64,000 nucleotides of DNA, from contig JBCCJI010000010.1 of assembly GCA_039027855.1 (NCBI GenBank), forward strand, positions 82,730 to 146,729, read 5' to 3'. The stretch is from Thermohalobaculum sp039027855. GTDB lineage: Bacteria > Pseudomonadota > Alphaproteobacteria > Rhodobacterales > Rhodobacteraceae. Both the position numbers and the translations under genes were made by a program. The notes beneath the pieces are model-generated. The model saw only the letters and a program-made list of their open reading frames with translations, was not told where the DNA came from and did not search any database. This document shows positions 63,661 through 64,000 of this stretch, piece by piece; within the stretch, counting starts at the first letter, position 1; the number at the start of each line of letters is the position of its first letter.

Positions 63661-64000
63661 AGAAGCCCAACAACTACCCGCGCGAGGGGCTGCATACGAC
63701 CGTCACCAGCGAGGCCATCAAGCGCCTGGAGGCCGAGCGGCCCACGCTCAACGAGGAACTCCACTACACCATCGGCGGGACCATCGAGGCCGAGGTGCAC
63801 TCAAACGCCAATGCCGAGCGCGAGGCCGCGATCACCTGCGGCTCACGCCGCCTGCAAGAGAGCACCGCCATCCTGCGCGGGGACTTCGAGCACGAGAACA
63901 GCCGGATCCGAGCGGCCTTTGTCCGCGCCCTCTACGTCCGCGAGCAGCAAGCGCTTGCCAAGCAGCAACCCCGCCGCCAGCGGACCAGGTCCCGCACCCC
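63657..64000 (+). CDS. Hypothetical protein of the conjugative region (3' end outside window)
   Basis: At least 114 residues from an ATG overlapping the coupling-protein stop. It is charged and helical throughout (SEAIKRLEAERPTLNEELH; NAEREAAITCGSRRLQE), with an Arg/Gln-rich part at the window edge (KQQPRRQRTRSR) that could bind nucleic acid. No membrane helix. The family is not recognised; coupling to the VirD4-like gene suggests a DNA-transfer accessory. Confidence 0.6.
   Translation, partial: MKKPNNYPREGLHTTVTSEAIKRLEAERPTLNEELHYTIGGTIEAEVHSNANAEREAAITCGSRRLQESTAILRGDFEHENSRIRAAFVRALYVREQQALAKQQPRRQRTRSRT

Overview
The window is GC-rich, gene-dense bacterial chromosome, most likely from an alphaproteobacterium of the Rhodobacteraceae/roseobacter type. 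This is inferred from gene content (urt urea transporter, AllE/AllA purine catabolism, reductive pyrimidine catabolism, an alphaproteobacterial Zur box, Mrp antiporter) and from tight ATGA/GTGA overlaps. There is no rRNA, no CRISPR array and no tRNA that I could recognise.

Layout. (1) 1-6.2 kb, minus strand: the urtABCDE urea ABC transporter behind a near-consensus sigma-54 promoter, with an unexpected DUF1493-like membrane protein gene wedged between urtD and urtE. (2) 6.3-8.9 kb: small orphan genes and S-formylglutathione hydrolase. (3) 9-22.2 kb, plus strand: an exopolysaccharide export locus of the PEP-CTERM/XrtA-associated type. It has two large TPR lipoproteins at its ends, an ExeA-like ATPase, a Wzz-type chain-length protein, a CpsD-like ATPase with a Tyr/Gly tail, a Wza-like export protein, a beta-barrel protein and a WcaJ-type priming transferase. 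No Wzy, Wzx, further glycosyltransferase or exosortase is present. (4) 22.2-35.1 kb: inorganic carbon and sodium/pH block. DabA-DabB with a divergent LysR regulator, an SbtA-family sodium/bicarbonate symporter, and a complete mrpABCDEFG sodium/proton antiporter operon 11 nt downstream of sbtA. (5) 35.2-39.9 kb: an ECF sigma factor with its anti-sigma factor, a Cys-rich secreted orphan, and a three-gene DUF2333 operon. (6) 40-47.1 kb: a GT39-like membrane transferase, a GNAT, allA, allE, a uronate-dehydrogenase-like SDR, a WYL regulator and a divergent EamA exporter. (7) 47.1-54.2 kb: zinc island (zur, a small membrane ORF, znuC, znuB, znuA, a COG0523 GTPase, DUF1007, a NicO-family transporter). 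(8) 54.3-62.3 kb: reductive pyrimidine catabolism (preA, dihydropyrimidinase, N-carbamoyl amidohydrolase) with an NMT1-type ABC transporter. (9) 62.5-64 kb: a type IV coupling-protein C-terminal half and a partial gene, pointing to the edge of a conjugative element.

The strongest discovery signal is a set of four sites with the identical architecture GGGATGA-N15-CGTCT, all upstream of genes: the ECF sigma gene itself, sbtA(-mrp), the divergent 173-aa membrane protein gene, and the DUF2333 operon. This predicts a local ECF regulon joining bicarbonate/sodium transport to an uncharacterised envelope operon. A second theme is nitrogen scavenging: AllE/AllA release ammonia and urea, Urt imports urea, and the pyrimidine pathway releases ammonia. 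A third is zinc economy, with His-rich segments in ZnuA, the COG0523 GTPase and NicO.
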